Assembly (NCBI GenBank): GCA_028289605.1
Contig: JANQON010000007.1
Span: forward strand, 1 to 64,000
Reading direction: 5' to 3'
DNA length: 64,000 nt
Source: Hyphococcus sp.
GTDB taxonomy: Bacteria > Pseudomonadota > Alphaproteobacteria > Caulobacterales > Parvularculaceae
In this document: piece after piece, positions 1-8,705 of the stretch
Position numbering within the stretch: position 1 is the stretch's first letter
Layout of the letters: each line of letters starts with the position of its first letter
Notes under the pieces: model-generated
The model's database searches: none
Seen by the model: only the letters and a program-made list of their open reading frames with translations
Told to the model about the DNA's origin: nothing
Made by a program: the position numbers and the translations under genes

Positions 1-1304
1 TTTTTTCAATAATTTCAGTTGTGTGTGGCGCACTTCTCAGTGCTGGAAACAGCTTCGCGCAGGCGCCTGAAGCCGCGCAGCCGACCAGCGAAGAGGTCAT
101 CGCGCGCTCCGGCGTACCCCGAGAAGCAGTCGCGGCGGTCGTCAATGACAAGGTGGTGACGACCTATGACGTTCGCCAGCGCATGTTGCTGACGCTCGTT
201 TCCGCCGGCGGCCGGATCCCGCCTGAAGCGCTTCCGCAGCTGCAAGAACAGGCCCTGCGCGAGCTCGTCCAGGAGAAACTCAAGCTTCAGGAAACCGATA
301 AATTCGAAATGGAATTTTCGGAGCGGGATTTCTTGAACGAGCTTTCCGGCATGGCGGCGCAATTCAATCTAAGCCCGCAAGGACTGTTGGCTGCATTAGA
401 AGCGCAGGGCGTGTCGGAAGCCAGTCTGAAAGAGCAGATCAAAGCGGGCGTTTTGTGGCCGGAGCTTGTGCAGGGCCGGTATCGCGACCGCGTTCGCGTT
501 AGCGACAGCGAAATCGAAAACACGATGGAACGGATGCGCGAGGATGCGAATCTGGACCAGTATCTGGTTTCGGAAATCTGCATTCCCGTCGACGACCCCG
601 CGCGAGCACAACAATACTACCAGGGCGGTCTTCAACTGATTGAACAGATGCGGCGCGGCGTGCCCTTCGCTGTTATCGCCCAGCAATATTCTGCATGCAC
701 CACCGCGGCGGTGGGCGGTGATGTGGGCTGGGTGCGGTCCGGCGAACTTTCGCCGGAACTTGATACGGCGATCAAGCAACTGCCGACGGGGTCGGTCACC
801 AATCCGATTCCCTCCGAAGGCGCCTTTATGATCCTCGCGGTCCGCGACAAACGGGCGGCGGTCGTCGCCGGAGAGCCGACCTTCACTCTCGCCTACGCGT
901 CCGCGCCAATGTCGGTTGGTGAAAACACGGCGCGCTTTGCTTTTGAAAAACTGGAAAATGCGGATGCTTGTTCGCAGCGTGCGCTGCGAACCGACTTAGG
1001 CCCGGAAATCGGTTTCGCACTGCTTGAAAACGTCACCCTCGATAAGCTCGATCCCCGGTTTTCGGATTTCGTCGACGGCCTCAGCCGCGGCGAGACAATG
1101 CCGGTCATCCAGGCGGATGGATACTACCATTCAGCCTTTGTTTGCGACAAAGACGAAGGGCTCGGCCTTCCGTCGCGAGAGATGCTTGAGAGCCGCATTA
1201 TGCAACGCCAGCTTTCTCGCATCAGCCAACAGTATCTCCGCGATCTCGAACGCCGTTCGGCGATTGATGTTCGTCTGGAATCGCCCATCGACGTGAACGG
1301 CTAG
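1..1304 (+). CDS. surA: SurA-like periplasmic peptidyl-prolyl isomerase/chaperone (5' end outside window)
   Basis: SurA escorts outer-membrane proteins, including LptD, through the periplasm. The reading frame is open to the window edge, and residues encoded from base 3 look like the hydrophobic part of a signal peptide ending near SFAQA, so the start codon lies upstream. The GTG at 21 falls inside that hydrophobic stretch and is unlikely to be the true start. After the signal come a SurA_N-like helical domain (starting SGVPREAVAAVVNDKVVT) and a parvulin-type region with a characteristic GGDVGWV segment. The pair of cysteines near CIPVDD and YSACTT is not something I expect in this family. 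pdxA and rsmA follow directly, matching the common lptD-surA-pdxA-rsmA order. Confidence 0.85.
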   Translation, partial: FSIISVVCGALLSAGNSFAQAPEAAQPTSEEVIARSGVPREAVAAVVNDKVVTTYDVRQRMLLTLVSAGGRIPPEALPQLQEQALRELVQEKLKLQETDKFEMEFSERDFLNELSGMAAQFNLSPQGLLAALEAQGVSEASLKEQIKAGVLWPELVQGRYRDRVRVSDSEIENTMERMREDANLDQYLVSEICIPVDDPARAQQYYQGGLQLIEQMRRGVPFAVIAQQYSACTTAAVGGDVGWVRSGELSPELDTAIKQLPTGSVTNPIPSEGAFMILAVRDKRAAVVAGEPTFTLAYASAPMSVGENTARFAFEKLENADACSQRALRTDLGPEIGFALLENVTLDKLDPRFSDFVDGLSRGETMPVIQADGYYHSAFVCDKDEGLGLPSREMLESRIMQRQLSRISQQYLRDLERRSAIDVRLESPIDVNG

Positions 1305-1313
1305 GAATTACGC

Positions 1314-2327
1314 GTGACGCGAGAAAGGCAGCCGCTCGCCCTCACCATGGGAGAGCCCGGCGGCGTTGGGGCTGAAATAACTGCTGCGGCCTGGAAGGCC
1401 CTACGCAGCGGCGATCTCGCGTTCTTCACGATAACCGATCCGGATCTGATCCGGGCCGTCGAGGCGCCAGTGGAGATCATCAGCGACCCGTCGGCGGCGG
1501 TATCGGTTTTCTCAAACGCCGTTCCTGTGCTGCCCGTCAAGAACGTCGTCAGCGCCGATCCCGGCGTCGCCAGTCCCGACAACGCTCCCGCCGTCACCGA
1601 AAGCATCGAACGGGCGGTCGCATTTGCGGTCGCGGGCGAGGCTGCAGGCGTTGTCACCAACCCCATTCAGAAATCATCGCTGAACGCCGCCGGTTTTTCT
1701 TTCCCGGGGCACACGGAGTTTTTGGAAGCGCTCACCACCGACGCTCCTATGCCCGGCGGCCGCACGCGCGGCGCCGTCATGATGCTTGCGGGACCGCAGC
1801 TCAAAACTGTTCCGGCGACAGTTCATGTTTCCGTCGCCGACGCCGTCCGGGAACTGCGAGCGGACCTCATCATCCGAAAATCCTTGATCACGGCCGAAGC
1901 GCTACGCGATGATTTCGGCATTGAGACTCCACGGATTGCGATTTCCGCTCTTAATCCGCATGCGGGCGAACAGGGCGCAATGGGCGTCGAAGACGCAATG
2001 ATTATCGCACCCGCAGTGACGGCGCTCCGGGAAATGGGCCTCGATGCGCGAGGCCCCTTGCCCGCCGACACCATGTTTCACGCAGAAGCGCGGGAAAAAT
2101 ATGATGCAGCGATCTGCATGCTGCATGATCAGGCGCTGATTCCGGCGAAAACCTTAGCTTTTCATGAGGCCGTCAATGTGACGCTGGGCTTGCCCATCAT
2201 ACGCACCTCGCCGGACCACGGCGCCGCGCTCGATATCGCAGGTCGGAACGTCGCCAGGGCGGACAGCTTGATCGCGGCGCTGCGACTGGCGGCGAGTATG
2301 GCCGAACGCCGCGGGCGTCGCGCATGA
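1314..2327 (+). CDS. pdxA: 4-hydroxythreonine-4-phosphate dehydrogenase
   Basis: PdxA oxidises 4-phosphohydroxy-L-threonine in the DXP-dependent pyridoxal phosphate pathway. The 337-residue length is normal for the family. Recognisable segments are the N-terminal LTMGEPGGVGAE, the FPGHTEFL motif, and the metal/substrate region LNPHAGEQGAMG, with HDQALIP and TSPDHG near the C-terminus that carry metal-ligand histidines. The chosen start is the GTG nine bases after the surA stop; no in-frame ATG gives the conserved N-terminus. The stop overlaps the rsmA start by four bases (ATGA), so the two genes are translationally coupled. Confidence 0.93.
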   Translation: MTRERQPLALTMGEPGGVGAEITAAAWKALRSGDLAFFTITDPDLIRAVEAPVEIISDPSAAVSVFSNAVPVLPVKNVVSADPGVASPDNAPAVTESIERAVAFAVAGEAAGVVTNPIQKSSLNAAGFSFPGHTEFLEALTTDAPMPGGRTRGAVMMLAGPQLKTVPATVHVSVADAVRELRADLIIRKSLITAEALRDDFGIETPRIAISALNPHAGEQGAMGVEDAMIIAPAVTALREMGLDARGPLPADTMFHAEAREKYDAAICMLHDQALIPAKTLAFHEAVNVTLGLPIIRTSPDHGAALDIAGRNVARADSLIAALRLAASMAERRGRRA

Positions 2328-3142
2328 GCGCGTTGCCGCCGCTGCGAGACGTCATCAAGGCTCACGGCCTCGGCGCCAAGAAATCTCTCGGTCAGCACTT
2401 TCTTCTCGATCTCAATATTACGGCCAAGATTGCGCGCGAAGCGGAGATCGGCGCCGATGACCACGTGCTTGAAGTCGGTCCGGGACCGGGAGGGCTGACC
2501 CGTGCGCTGCTTGAAACGGGCGCAACAGTAACGGCGATCGAGCGGGATGCGCGTTGCATCATCGCGCTTGAAGATGTGCGCGCCGCCTATGCTGGAAAGC
2601 TGACGGTTGTCGAAGGCGACGCATTGGGCGTTGATGAACGCAAAATACTCGGCTCATCGGTCCCGGTGGCGATTGCCGCGAACCTTCCCTACAATATTTC
2701 TACGGAGCTCCTGATTAAATGGCTCAAAGCGGGACCGGCGCTTTGGTCGCGGATGACGCTCATGTTTCAGAAGGAAGTCGCTGACCGCATTCTCGCAGAG
2801 CCGGGGTCGAAATCTTACGGCCGGCTTTCCGTCTTGACCCAAGCAGCGTCAGTTCCGCGTCGCGCCTTCGATTTGCCGGCGCGCGCTTTCACGCCGCCGC
2901 CGAAAGTTGATTCGACCGTTGTGATTTTCGACCCTCCCTTGAGAGCCTTCAGTCGCCTGGAGGCGTTGGAAAAAGTTACCGCCGCGGCGTTCGGCCAACG
3001 ACGAAAAATGCTCCGATCCTCGCTGAAGGCCGCCTTCGGCGCCAAACTGGAAGCGGCGTTGGATGAAGCCGGGCTCGCGCCGACCCTGCGCGCCGAAGAT
3101 GTCAGCGTCGACCGGTTTCTCAAGCTCGCGGAGCTGCTTTAG
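2324..3142 (+). CDS. rsmA: 16S rRNA (adenine1518-N6/adenine1519-N6)-dimethyltransferase
   Basis: RsmA (KsgA) dimethylates two adjacent adenines in helix 45 of 16S rRNA late in 30S assembly. The 272-residue protein has the early KSLGQHFLLD segment, the SAM-binding loop LEVGPGPGGLTRALL and the catalytic NLPYNIST motif (N6-adenine methyltransferase motif IV). The C-terminal helical domain is complete and includes the FGQRRKMLRSSL signature. The ATG overlaps the pdxA stop. Its stop codon overlaps, tail to tail, the stop of the convergent gene at 3139-4212. Confidence 0.95.
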   Translation: MSALPPLRDVIKAHGLGAKKSLGQHFLLDLNITAKIAREAEIGADDHVLEVGPGPGGLTRALLETGATVTAIERDARCIIALEDVRAAYAGKLTVVEGDALGVDERKILGSSVPVAIAANLPYNISTELLIKWLKAGPALWSRMTLMFQKEVADRILAEPGSKSYGRLSVLTQAASVPRRAFDLPARAFTPPPKVDSTVVIFDPPLRAFSRLEALEKVTAAAFGQRRKMLRSSLKAAFGAKLEAALDEAGLAPTLRAEDVSVDRFLKLAELL

Positions 3143-4212
3143 GCGGCCCCGATGAGGGGTAATCGATCATCCAACCACTGTTGGCGCGCAGACCATGTAT
3201 GTTCGACGGCGGCGCGCTCCACAGGCGTCAAATCGGGATGGTGGCATTCGAAAATAAGAACGACACGATCGGACGGCGACCTGTTCCATGCTTCATGAAG
3301 GTAGCTGTCGTCGAACGCGATAAGTTCATGAGGGCGCCAGCGATAGTCGGCGCCGACCACCCGGATCGCACAATTGTCCGGCACGATCAGCGGCAGATGG
3401 ACCGTGAGGCGCGCGTTGGTCAGGCCGTAATGCGGCGGAATATGCGCGCCCGGCCGCAACCGCGAGAAGAACACTTCCACGGGTGCGCCGTCCACCATCA
3501 CGAGATCAACGTCCTGCAGCGCCCTCAGCGTTGTCGGGAAGATGTCCGCCAAAGCCGTCCTCTTGGCTTTGTCGAAAAGATGCAGGGCCGACCAATCAAG
3601 AGTGCCCCTTAATGCGGCCCATTCAGGCGGGATCGTTTCAGCCGGGACATAGGGTTTTTGCTGTACGTTCTGTTCGATCGCGGCGGCGTATTCCTTCGCG
3701 ATCGCCGCACCGGCCGCTTCAAGTCCGGCCGCCCAGGGCAGCTCCGATGTCGCCGTCACCGGCGCGGCCGGCAAATCCGGCACATAAAAAATTGTCGGCG
3801 CCTGCCCCTCGGTCTTAAATCGAAACGGCCGATCATGGGTCTGCGTCCAGATTGCGTTTCGGATACGCCCGCCCTCTCCCTCGCACTGCGCAGAAGCCGA
3901 AGCGTGAAGCGATGTGAAATGGGCGCGCAACGCCTGATCCGCGCCCGCAGACAACGCCCGGATGTCCGGCGGGGCCTGGGGATCGTTGCGCGCGCCGCGG
4001 ACCGCAGCGCCCGCTTCGTCGCCGAGCGACCAAACGGCGAGCGCTTCGTCCCTGCTGCCGCTCTCGGAAAGCGCCGCCCCGGCGAAGAGGGCCAGCAAGC
4101 TGTTGCCAGTGTTATCCCGGTAGAGCGGCAGGAGCTGCGCCGCAGCGGCTTCATACGCTCCGCGATTGAAAAGCGCTATCGGGTCGTCCGCAGGCGAATT
4201 ATTGTCCGGCAT
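3139..4212 (-). CDS. TPR-containing aspartyl/asparaginyl beta-hydroxylase-type dioxygenase
   Basis: The C-terminal half (about residues 190-340) matches the aspartyl/asparaginyl beta-hydroxylase fold, a non-haem Fe(II)/2-oxoglutarate dioxygenase. Visible signatures are HIPPHYGLTNARLTVHLPL, WRPHELIAFDDSYLHEAWN (second metal-binding histidine region) and the later RVVLIFECHHP. The N-terminal part (about 10-110) looks like degenerate TPR helices (ALFNRGAYEAAAAQLLPLYRDN). The target protein or lipid is not evident. The start overlaps by 14 bases the stop of the upstream cupin gene, so the two are probably co-transcribed. Function is inferred from family only. Confidence 0.8.
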   Translation of the reverse strand: MPDNNSPADDPIALFNRGAYEAAAAQLLPLYRDNTGNSLLALFAGAALSESGSRDEALAVWSLGDEAGAAVRGARNDPQAPPDIRALSAGADQALRAHFTSLHASASAQCEGEGGRIRNAIWTQTHDRPFRFKTEGQAPTIFYVPDLPAAPVTATSELPWAAGLEAAGAAIAKEYAAAIEQNVQQKPYVPAETIPPEWAALRGTLDWSALHLFDKAKRTALADIFPTTLRALQDVDLVMVDGAPVEVFFSRLRPGAHIPPHYGLTNARLTVHLPLIVPDNCAIRVVGADYRWRPHELIAFDDSYLHEAWNRSPSDRVVLIFECHHPDLTPVERAAVEHTWSARQQWLDDRLPLIGAA

Positions 4213-4738
4213 CGATCAATACTGCGACGAGAAGCGCCGTCTCCTTGCCGCGGTTGACCCAGGCGTGGTTGGTCGCGCGCTGGATGACGACGTCTCCTGG
4301 CTTAAGGCGCGTTGCTTCCCCGTCGTCGAGGAGGAGATCGACCTCTCCGCGCACAAGAATGATGACGTCCAACGTATGCGTCTTGTGCATCATCGCATGT
4401 CGGGTCGTGTCCACCCTCGCCTCCGCGGCGCCGACGGCGGCGAACGCAAAGGCGGCCGCCGCCTCCTTTTCCTCTGACGTTTTTGTTTCGTCTTCGGGCG
4501 GCGTCGTGAACCACCGGACCTTGACCGCGCCTTTTGCTGGTTCGAGCCGCAGGTCTTCGTCCTTTAACTTATCTGTCGCATCGAGCAATGAACCTGGCGA
4601 CAGATCGGCAGTCCAGATTTCCGCAAGTCCCGCCTCTTCCACTGCGATCAGTTTGGCCGCCTCGCCGTCAATCAAAATGCGTGATCGCTCGCCGGCTCCG
4701 TTGTCGGTGATAATCCGTCTCAGGCTATTCCATTCCAC
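4199..4738 (-). CDS. Cupin-domain protein
   Basis: A 179-residue protein whose C-terminal 75 residues form a cupin_2-type barrel. The segments KTHTLDVIILVRGEVDLLLD and RLKPGDVVIQRATNHAWVN correspond to the two conserved cupin motifs. The first motif keeps a histidine but the overall metal set is incomplete by eye. The N-terminal 90 residues are not recognised. It sits between a lipoprotein gene (two bases upstream) and the TPR-hydroxylase gene it overlaps, suggesting one minus-strand operon. Substrate or regulatory role is unknown. Confidence 0.72.
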   Translation of the reverse strand: MEWNSLRRIITDNGAGERSRILIDGEAAKLIAVEEAGLAEIWTADLSPGSLLDATDKLKDEDLRLEPAKGAVKVRWFTTPPEDETKTSEEKEAAAAFAFAAVGAAEARVDTTRHAMMHKTHTLDVIILVRGEVDLLLDDGEATRLKPGDVVIQRATNHAWVNRGKETALLVAVLIDAGQ

Positions 4739-4740
4739 GT

Positions 4741-5259
4741 CTATTGGTCCCCGTACGAACCATCTTGCGGCAAAGTCAAGGACTGCAGTACTGACCGCGC
4801 GTCAAAGACGTCGATGCTGTCAGCCCCATCCGCCGCGACGTCGCCGGCGCCCATCAGCACCTCGAGCCGCGCGGTGAAGAAATCCTGAGATCCGATCCGC
4901 CCGAGGTCCGCGCCGACGCCGACGGAAACGCCGCTCCGGCGCCCATAGGACCCGCTGCCAAAGCCGGTGCCCACTGAAACGCCGCCGCGCTCTTCGCCGT
5001 CCAGGCTGCGGCCGATTACGCGAAACCAATCAAAACCGCCGTCAAGGGTCAGCTCGGCTGCGCGGCGGAGCGCATAGTCTTCGACCAGTTCAGGCGGCAT
5101 ACCGCCGGACCCGCGATAGGTAATGCGATAGCGGCCGTCCTCAATCTTCTGTTCCTCATAGCCGAAGCCTTTTGCATCAGCAGGACCATATTCAATCGGA
5201 CCGGTTGCGGCGCAGGCGGATAGTAAGAGAGCGACAATAGCGGGGATGATGATTCGCAT
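4741..5259 (-). CDS. Outer-membrane lipoprotein, CC0125/CC1285-like
   Basis: A small exported lipoprotein of 172 residues with an N-terminal hydrophobic helix and lipobox LLSAC. The mature part begins with a GFGYEEQKIEDGRYRITYRG stretch followed by EDYALRRAAELTLDGGFDWF, the pattern I associate with the Caulobacter CC0125/CC1285 lipoprotein family of unknown function. A Gly/Ser-rich segment (GVSVGTGFGSGSYGRRSGVS) lies in the middle. The ATG at 5259 is chosen because a GGAG ribosome-binding site lies about seven bases upstream; the TTG two codons earlier is less likely. Confidence 0.75.
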   Translation of the reverse strand: MRIIIPAIVALLLSACAATGPIEYGPADAKGFGYEEQKIEDGRYRITYRGSGGMPPELVEDYALRRAAELTLDGGFDWFRVIGRSLDGEERGGVSVGTGFGSGSYGRRSGVSVGVGADLGRIGSQDFFTARLEVLMGAGDVAADGADSIDVFDARSVLQSLTLPQDGSYGDQ

Positions 5260-5360
5260 AAACAAACTCCCTGGAATGGAGGTGAGCCTATCACAGGCGG
5301 ACGTGATGGCAATTTCCCAATATGAGTGATTAATGATGCATTAGCCGCAGTTTTCAACGA

Positions 5361-6965
5361 TCAGTCAAAATCGCCGCGTTCATACGCTTCGCGCAATTTG
5401 AACTTCTGAATCTTCCCTGATCCGGTGAGCGGCCAATCCTCGACCCAGATCCAGAATGCGGGTGTTTTCTGAGGGCTCAGTCTGTCGCGAATAAAGTTCT
5501 TAAGCGCGGCGTTATCGGGGCGCTCGTCGCCTCCGGCGCGCATGAAACAGGCGACCTGCTCTCCCCACTTTTCGTCCGGTACGCCGACGACAGCCACTTC
5601 CGCGACAGCGTCATTTTCAAGCATGGCGTTTTCTATTTCGGCCGGAAACAGGTTCTCGCCGCCGCGTATGATCATCTCTTTGACCCGGCCGGTGATTTTG
5701 ACATAGCCGCGCGCATCCATCGTCCCGAGATCGCCGGTGTGCAACCAGCCGTCCGCATCGATGGCGGCGGCTGTCGCGTCCGGATTATCGTTGTAGCCGC
5801 TCATGACGAGATATCCGCGGCAGCAAATTTCCCCTTGAACGCCGATCGGCGTCGGCTGATTTGTCTGCGGATCGAGAATCGAAACGTCGGTATAGGGCGT
5901 AGGCTGACCAATTGTCTGGGTGAGATCTTCAAGCGTGTCGTCAAACCACGCCTGCGTTATCACCGGCGATGTTTCTGTCTGACCATAGACGATCTGGACC
6001 GGCGCCCCGAATACTTCTTTGGCCTTTCTGCACAGCTCCGGCGCCACCATGGCGCCGCCGGACATGATGCGCTCAACCGAACTCATATCGGCGCCGGATT
6101 GCTCAACCACGTCGATCATTGCAACCAACATGGTGGGAACGCCGAGAATGAACTTTGATTTCTCGCGCTCGATGACGCCCACGATCATTGCCGGATCAAA
6201 AACGGGCGCCAACAGCATGGTTGCGCCGACCGCGAAACCGCCAAGCACCAGTATGGCGCAACCGGTCGTATGAAACAGCGGCATGTTATGCACGAAAACG
6301 TCGCCGGGACTGACGCCGCCGCGGTTCATCACCTCGATGCCGTTTCTGACAAGGCCATTGTGATGCAGAAGCGCTCCCTTGGGAAAGCCTGTGGTGCCGG
6401 ACGTATACTGAATCTGAACCGGATCTGCCGGCTTCGGATCCCTCAACGCGCCGCTGTGCTCGCCCGCAAAAAGCGCATCATGATCGGTAAGCAGGATGCG
6501 ATGCTTGATCGCTGAAATGTCGTCGCAAACAGAATCGGCGATTTCCTGCATAGGGTTGCCGCGGAAATCAGCGACATAATAGATGGCTTCGGCTTTCGAC
6601 TGTTCCAGGACGAATTTCAGTTCGCGCTTTTGGTAAGCGGGGTTCACCGTCACCAGAATGACGCCGGCGAGCCCGCATGCGAGCTCGAGCAACACCCATT
6701 CAGGAACATTGTTGGCGTAGACGGCAATACGCGCGCCTTCAGCGTGACGGTCCGCCAAAGCGCGCGCAAGGCGCTCTGAATCCCGCAACAGTTCCGCATA
6801 GGTCCAGGTTCTACCGACAGCGCCGTCGAACCCGAGTTCCTTTAGCGCGGGGCGATCCGGCGCCGCCGCCGCCGCGTTCCGCAACATGTCGCCGATGGTG
6901 AGCGGCGCGGGCAAAGGACCGCCCTGCGCAGAAAAGTGCGATTCCGTTAGATCGAGATTGTACAT
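5361..6965 (-). CDS. AMP-forming acyl-CoA ligase (fatty-acid-CoA ligase family)
   Basis: Activates a carboxylic acid to its acyl-CoA via an acyl-adenylate. The 534-residue length and motifs fit the ANL superfamily: P-loop YTSGTTGFPKGA, the YGQTETSP adenine-binding motif, GWLHTGDLGTMD, the hinge GRVKEMIIRGGENLFPAEIE and the catalytic lysine region LTGSGKIQKFKLRE. Closest in overall pattern to medium/long-chain acyl-CoA synthetases of the 3-(methylthio)propionyl-CoA ligase/FadD3 type, but the substrate cannot be read from sequence. The hotdog thioesterase gene lies 12 bases upstream in the same direction. Confidence 0.88.
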   Translation of the reverse strand: MYNLDLTESHFSAQGGPLPAPLTIGDMLRNAAAAAPDRPALKELGFDGAVGRTWTYAELLRDSERLARALADRHAEGARIAVYANNVPEWVLLELACGLAGVILVTVNPAYQKRELKFVLEQSKAEAIYYVADFRGNPMQEIADSVCDDISAIKHRILLTDHDALFAGEHSGALRDPKPADPVQIQYTSGTTGFPKGALLHHNGLVRNGIEVMNRGGVSPGDVFVHNMPLFHTTGCAILVLGGFAVGATMLLAPVFDPAMIVGVIEREKSKFILGVPTMLVAMIDVVEQSGADMSSVERIMSGGAMVAPELCRKAKEVFGAPVQIVYGQTETSPVITQAWFDDTLEDLTQTIGQPTPYTDVSILDPQTNQPTPIGVQGEICCRGYLVMSGYNDNPDATAAAIDADGWLHTGDLGTMDARGYVKITGRVKEMIIRGGENLFPAEIENAMLENDAVAEVAVVGVPDEKWGEQVACFMRAGGDERPDNAALKNFIRDRLSPQKTPAFWIWVEDWPLTGSGKIQKFKLREAYERGDFD

Positions 6966-6977
6966 GCTCGCGCCTCC

Positions 6978-7394
6978 CTAGCCGTCCGCCATTTTCACGA
7001 TTTGCGTCTGCAAAACAACGGCGGCCAGTTTTCCGTCTTCACGAAAAATCTCGGTTTTCCAGAGCTGCAGCGTTCGTCCGATGTTCACCGGCGTTGTCAC
7101 GGCTTTGGCTTTTTGGCCCACGGGCACCGGGCGCAGGAAATTGGTTTTGCTTTCAACGGTCGCCGTGGTCGCGCCCTCAGGCAGGTTCAAGAACGCGCCG
7201 CACCCGCCCATATTGTCCGCAAACGCCATGATCGCGCCGCCATGAAGGTTGGTCGGCAGGGTGCAGTGTTCCGGCGTCGCCGTCATCTCCCCTTCAAGCC
7301 TGTCCTTGGAGGCGAACGTCATATGAACCCCGATCATTTTGGCGAACGGCGCGTTGCCGGCGTTAAACATATCGGCAAAATTGTCATTCCCCAT
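6978..7394 (-). CDS. PaaI-type hotdog-fold acyl-CoA thioesterase
   Basis: A 138-residue single hotdog domain. The segment LPTNLHGGAIMAFADNMGG carries the HGG(x)6D-like signature of PaaI/YdiI thioesterases, and TATVESKTNFLRPVPVGQK is the following strand pair typical of the family. The start at ATG 7394 (MGNDNFADMF) is preferred over longer in-frame starts because it has a GGGA site upstream and gives the usual family length. It precedes the acyl-CoA ligase by 12 bases, so the pair probably works on the same acyl-CoA pool. Confidence 0.82.
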   Translation of the reverse strand: MGNDNFADMFNAGNAPFAKMIGVHMTFASKDRLEGEMTATPEHCTLPTNLHGGAIMAFADNMGGCGAFLNLPEGATTATVESKTNFLRPVPVGQKAKAVTTPVNIGRTLQLWKTEIFREDGKLAAVVLQTQIVKMADG

Positions 7395-7556
7395 GTTTGG
7401 AATTCCCTTTCCGTGACCTGAATGCGCCTCTCGTGAGGCTACCATCGACGTCCGGCGCGGCATATCTTTTTTGGCGCCGCGTCAATTCCTCAGACCGGCC
7501 TCTCTTTCGCCCCGTTCTCCGGATAAGGGAAACGCCGCAGCCGGCGGGAGAAGACG

Positions 7557-8705
7557 ATGCGCACAGCCCACAAGAACGACCCATGCCTCTACGACCTTGT
7601 CGTGGTAGGTGCGAGCTTTGCCGGTCTGGTCGCAGCCCGCGCCGCCGCCCACCGCGGTCTTCGTGTTGCAGTGATGGACGCCAAACGCGAGCCCGGCGCA
7701 CGAGTGCGCACGACCGGAATTCTCGTAAAAGAGGCGGTCGAGGAATGCGACATTCCTGCGAGCCTGACACGAAAAATTCCCGGGGTCAGGCTTTATGCGC
7801 CGAACCATGTCTACACGGACCTTTTCGCGCCGGGTTATTATTTCCTCGCCACTGATACGCCGGCGATCATGCGCTGGCTCGCCCGCGAAGCGCAGCGGGC
7901 AGGCGCGGACCTTTTGTTCGGAACGCGGTTCGAAGACGCAACGCTCGCCGACGACATGGTCCGGATACATGGCGCCGATCTCAAGGCGCGGTACTTGCTC
8001 GGCGCCGACGGCGCCAAATCCCGGGTCGCGCAAGTGTTTAACCTCGGGCGCAACACCGAATTTCTAATCGGTATGGAAACCGAATACGAAGAATCGCCGA
8101 CGGTCGATCCTGACTTTCTGCACTGCTTTGTGGATACCGATCTCGCTCCCGGATATCTCGGCTGGGTCGTGCCGGGCGTCGGCCTGACGCAGGCTGGTCT
8201 GGCCGTATCCCACGGCCCTTTCGGCGCGCGGAGAAAGCCGAACTTCGAGGCGTTTATGCGGCGCATCGATCATCGCTTCGCCCTGTGGAACTGCGAGGTC
8301 AAAGCAAAGCGCTCCGGCCCTATTCCCTGCGGCGGGCTGGTGTCGCCCCTGTCGACCCGGCGGGTTTTGCTGACCGGCGACGCCGCCGGCCTCGTCTCGC
8401 CGCTCACCGCCGGCGGCATTCGCCTCGCCTTTCAGTTCGGCCGGCGCGCTGGCGCCGCCATTTCGGAGTATCTACAGGACGGCGGCGCCGATCCCGGCGT
8501 TCTGATGGCCCGGGAGTATCCGGGATTCGGCCTTAAAACCTGGATGCGCCGGGCCTGGTCCGCCGCGCCGCCAAACGCATTGCTCAATGCAACGCTTTTC
8601 ACGCCGCCGATGCGGGCCCTGGCGCAGTGGATCTATTTCCAGAAACGGGGCGGCGGCGTGACGTCGGCAACGCACGACCGCATCGCCAAAACGCCGGCAA
8701 CCTAA
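7557..8705 (+). CDS. FAD-dependent oxidoreductase of the geranylgeranyl reductase family
   Basis: A 382-residue flavoprotein with the Rossmann FAD motif VVVGASFAGLVAARAAAHRG near the N-terminus and the second FAD motif LLTGDAAGLVSPLTAGGIR near residue 280. The latter, with its SPLTAGGI extension, is typical of geranylgeranyl-reductase-like and related p-hydroxybenzoate-hydroxylase-fold enzymes that reduce isoprenoid chains. The substrate is unknown. It is divergent from the thioesterase gene and convergent with the SRAP gene, whose stop codon overlaps its own. Confidence 0.78.
   Translation: MRTAHKNDPCLYDLVVVGASFAGLVAARAAAHRGLRVAVMDAKREPGARVRTTGILVKEAVEECDIPASLTRKIPGVRLYAPNHVYTDLFAPGYYFLATDTPAIMRWLAREAQRAGADLLFGTRFEDATLADDMVRIHGADLKARYLLGADGAKSRVAQVFNLGRNTEFLIGMETEYEESPTVDPDFLHCFVDTDLAPGYLGWVVPGVGLTQAGLAVSHGPFGARRKPNFEAFMRRIDHRFALWNCEVKAKRSGPIPCGGLVSPLSTRRVLLTGDAAGLVSPLTAGGIRLAFQFGRRAGAAISEYLQDGGADPGVLMAREYPGFGLKTWMRRAWSAAPPNALLNATLFTPPMRALAQWIYFQKRGGGVTSATHDRIAKTPAT

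Noticed and set aside
3181-4257. Plus-strand open frames opposite the beta-hydroxylase gene
   Set aside because: Arg/Pro-rich translations without domain patterns; typical antisense shadows in GC-rich DNA.
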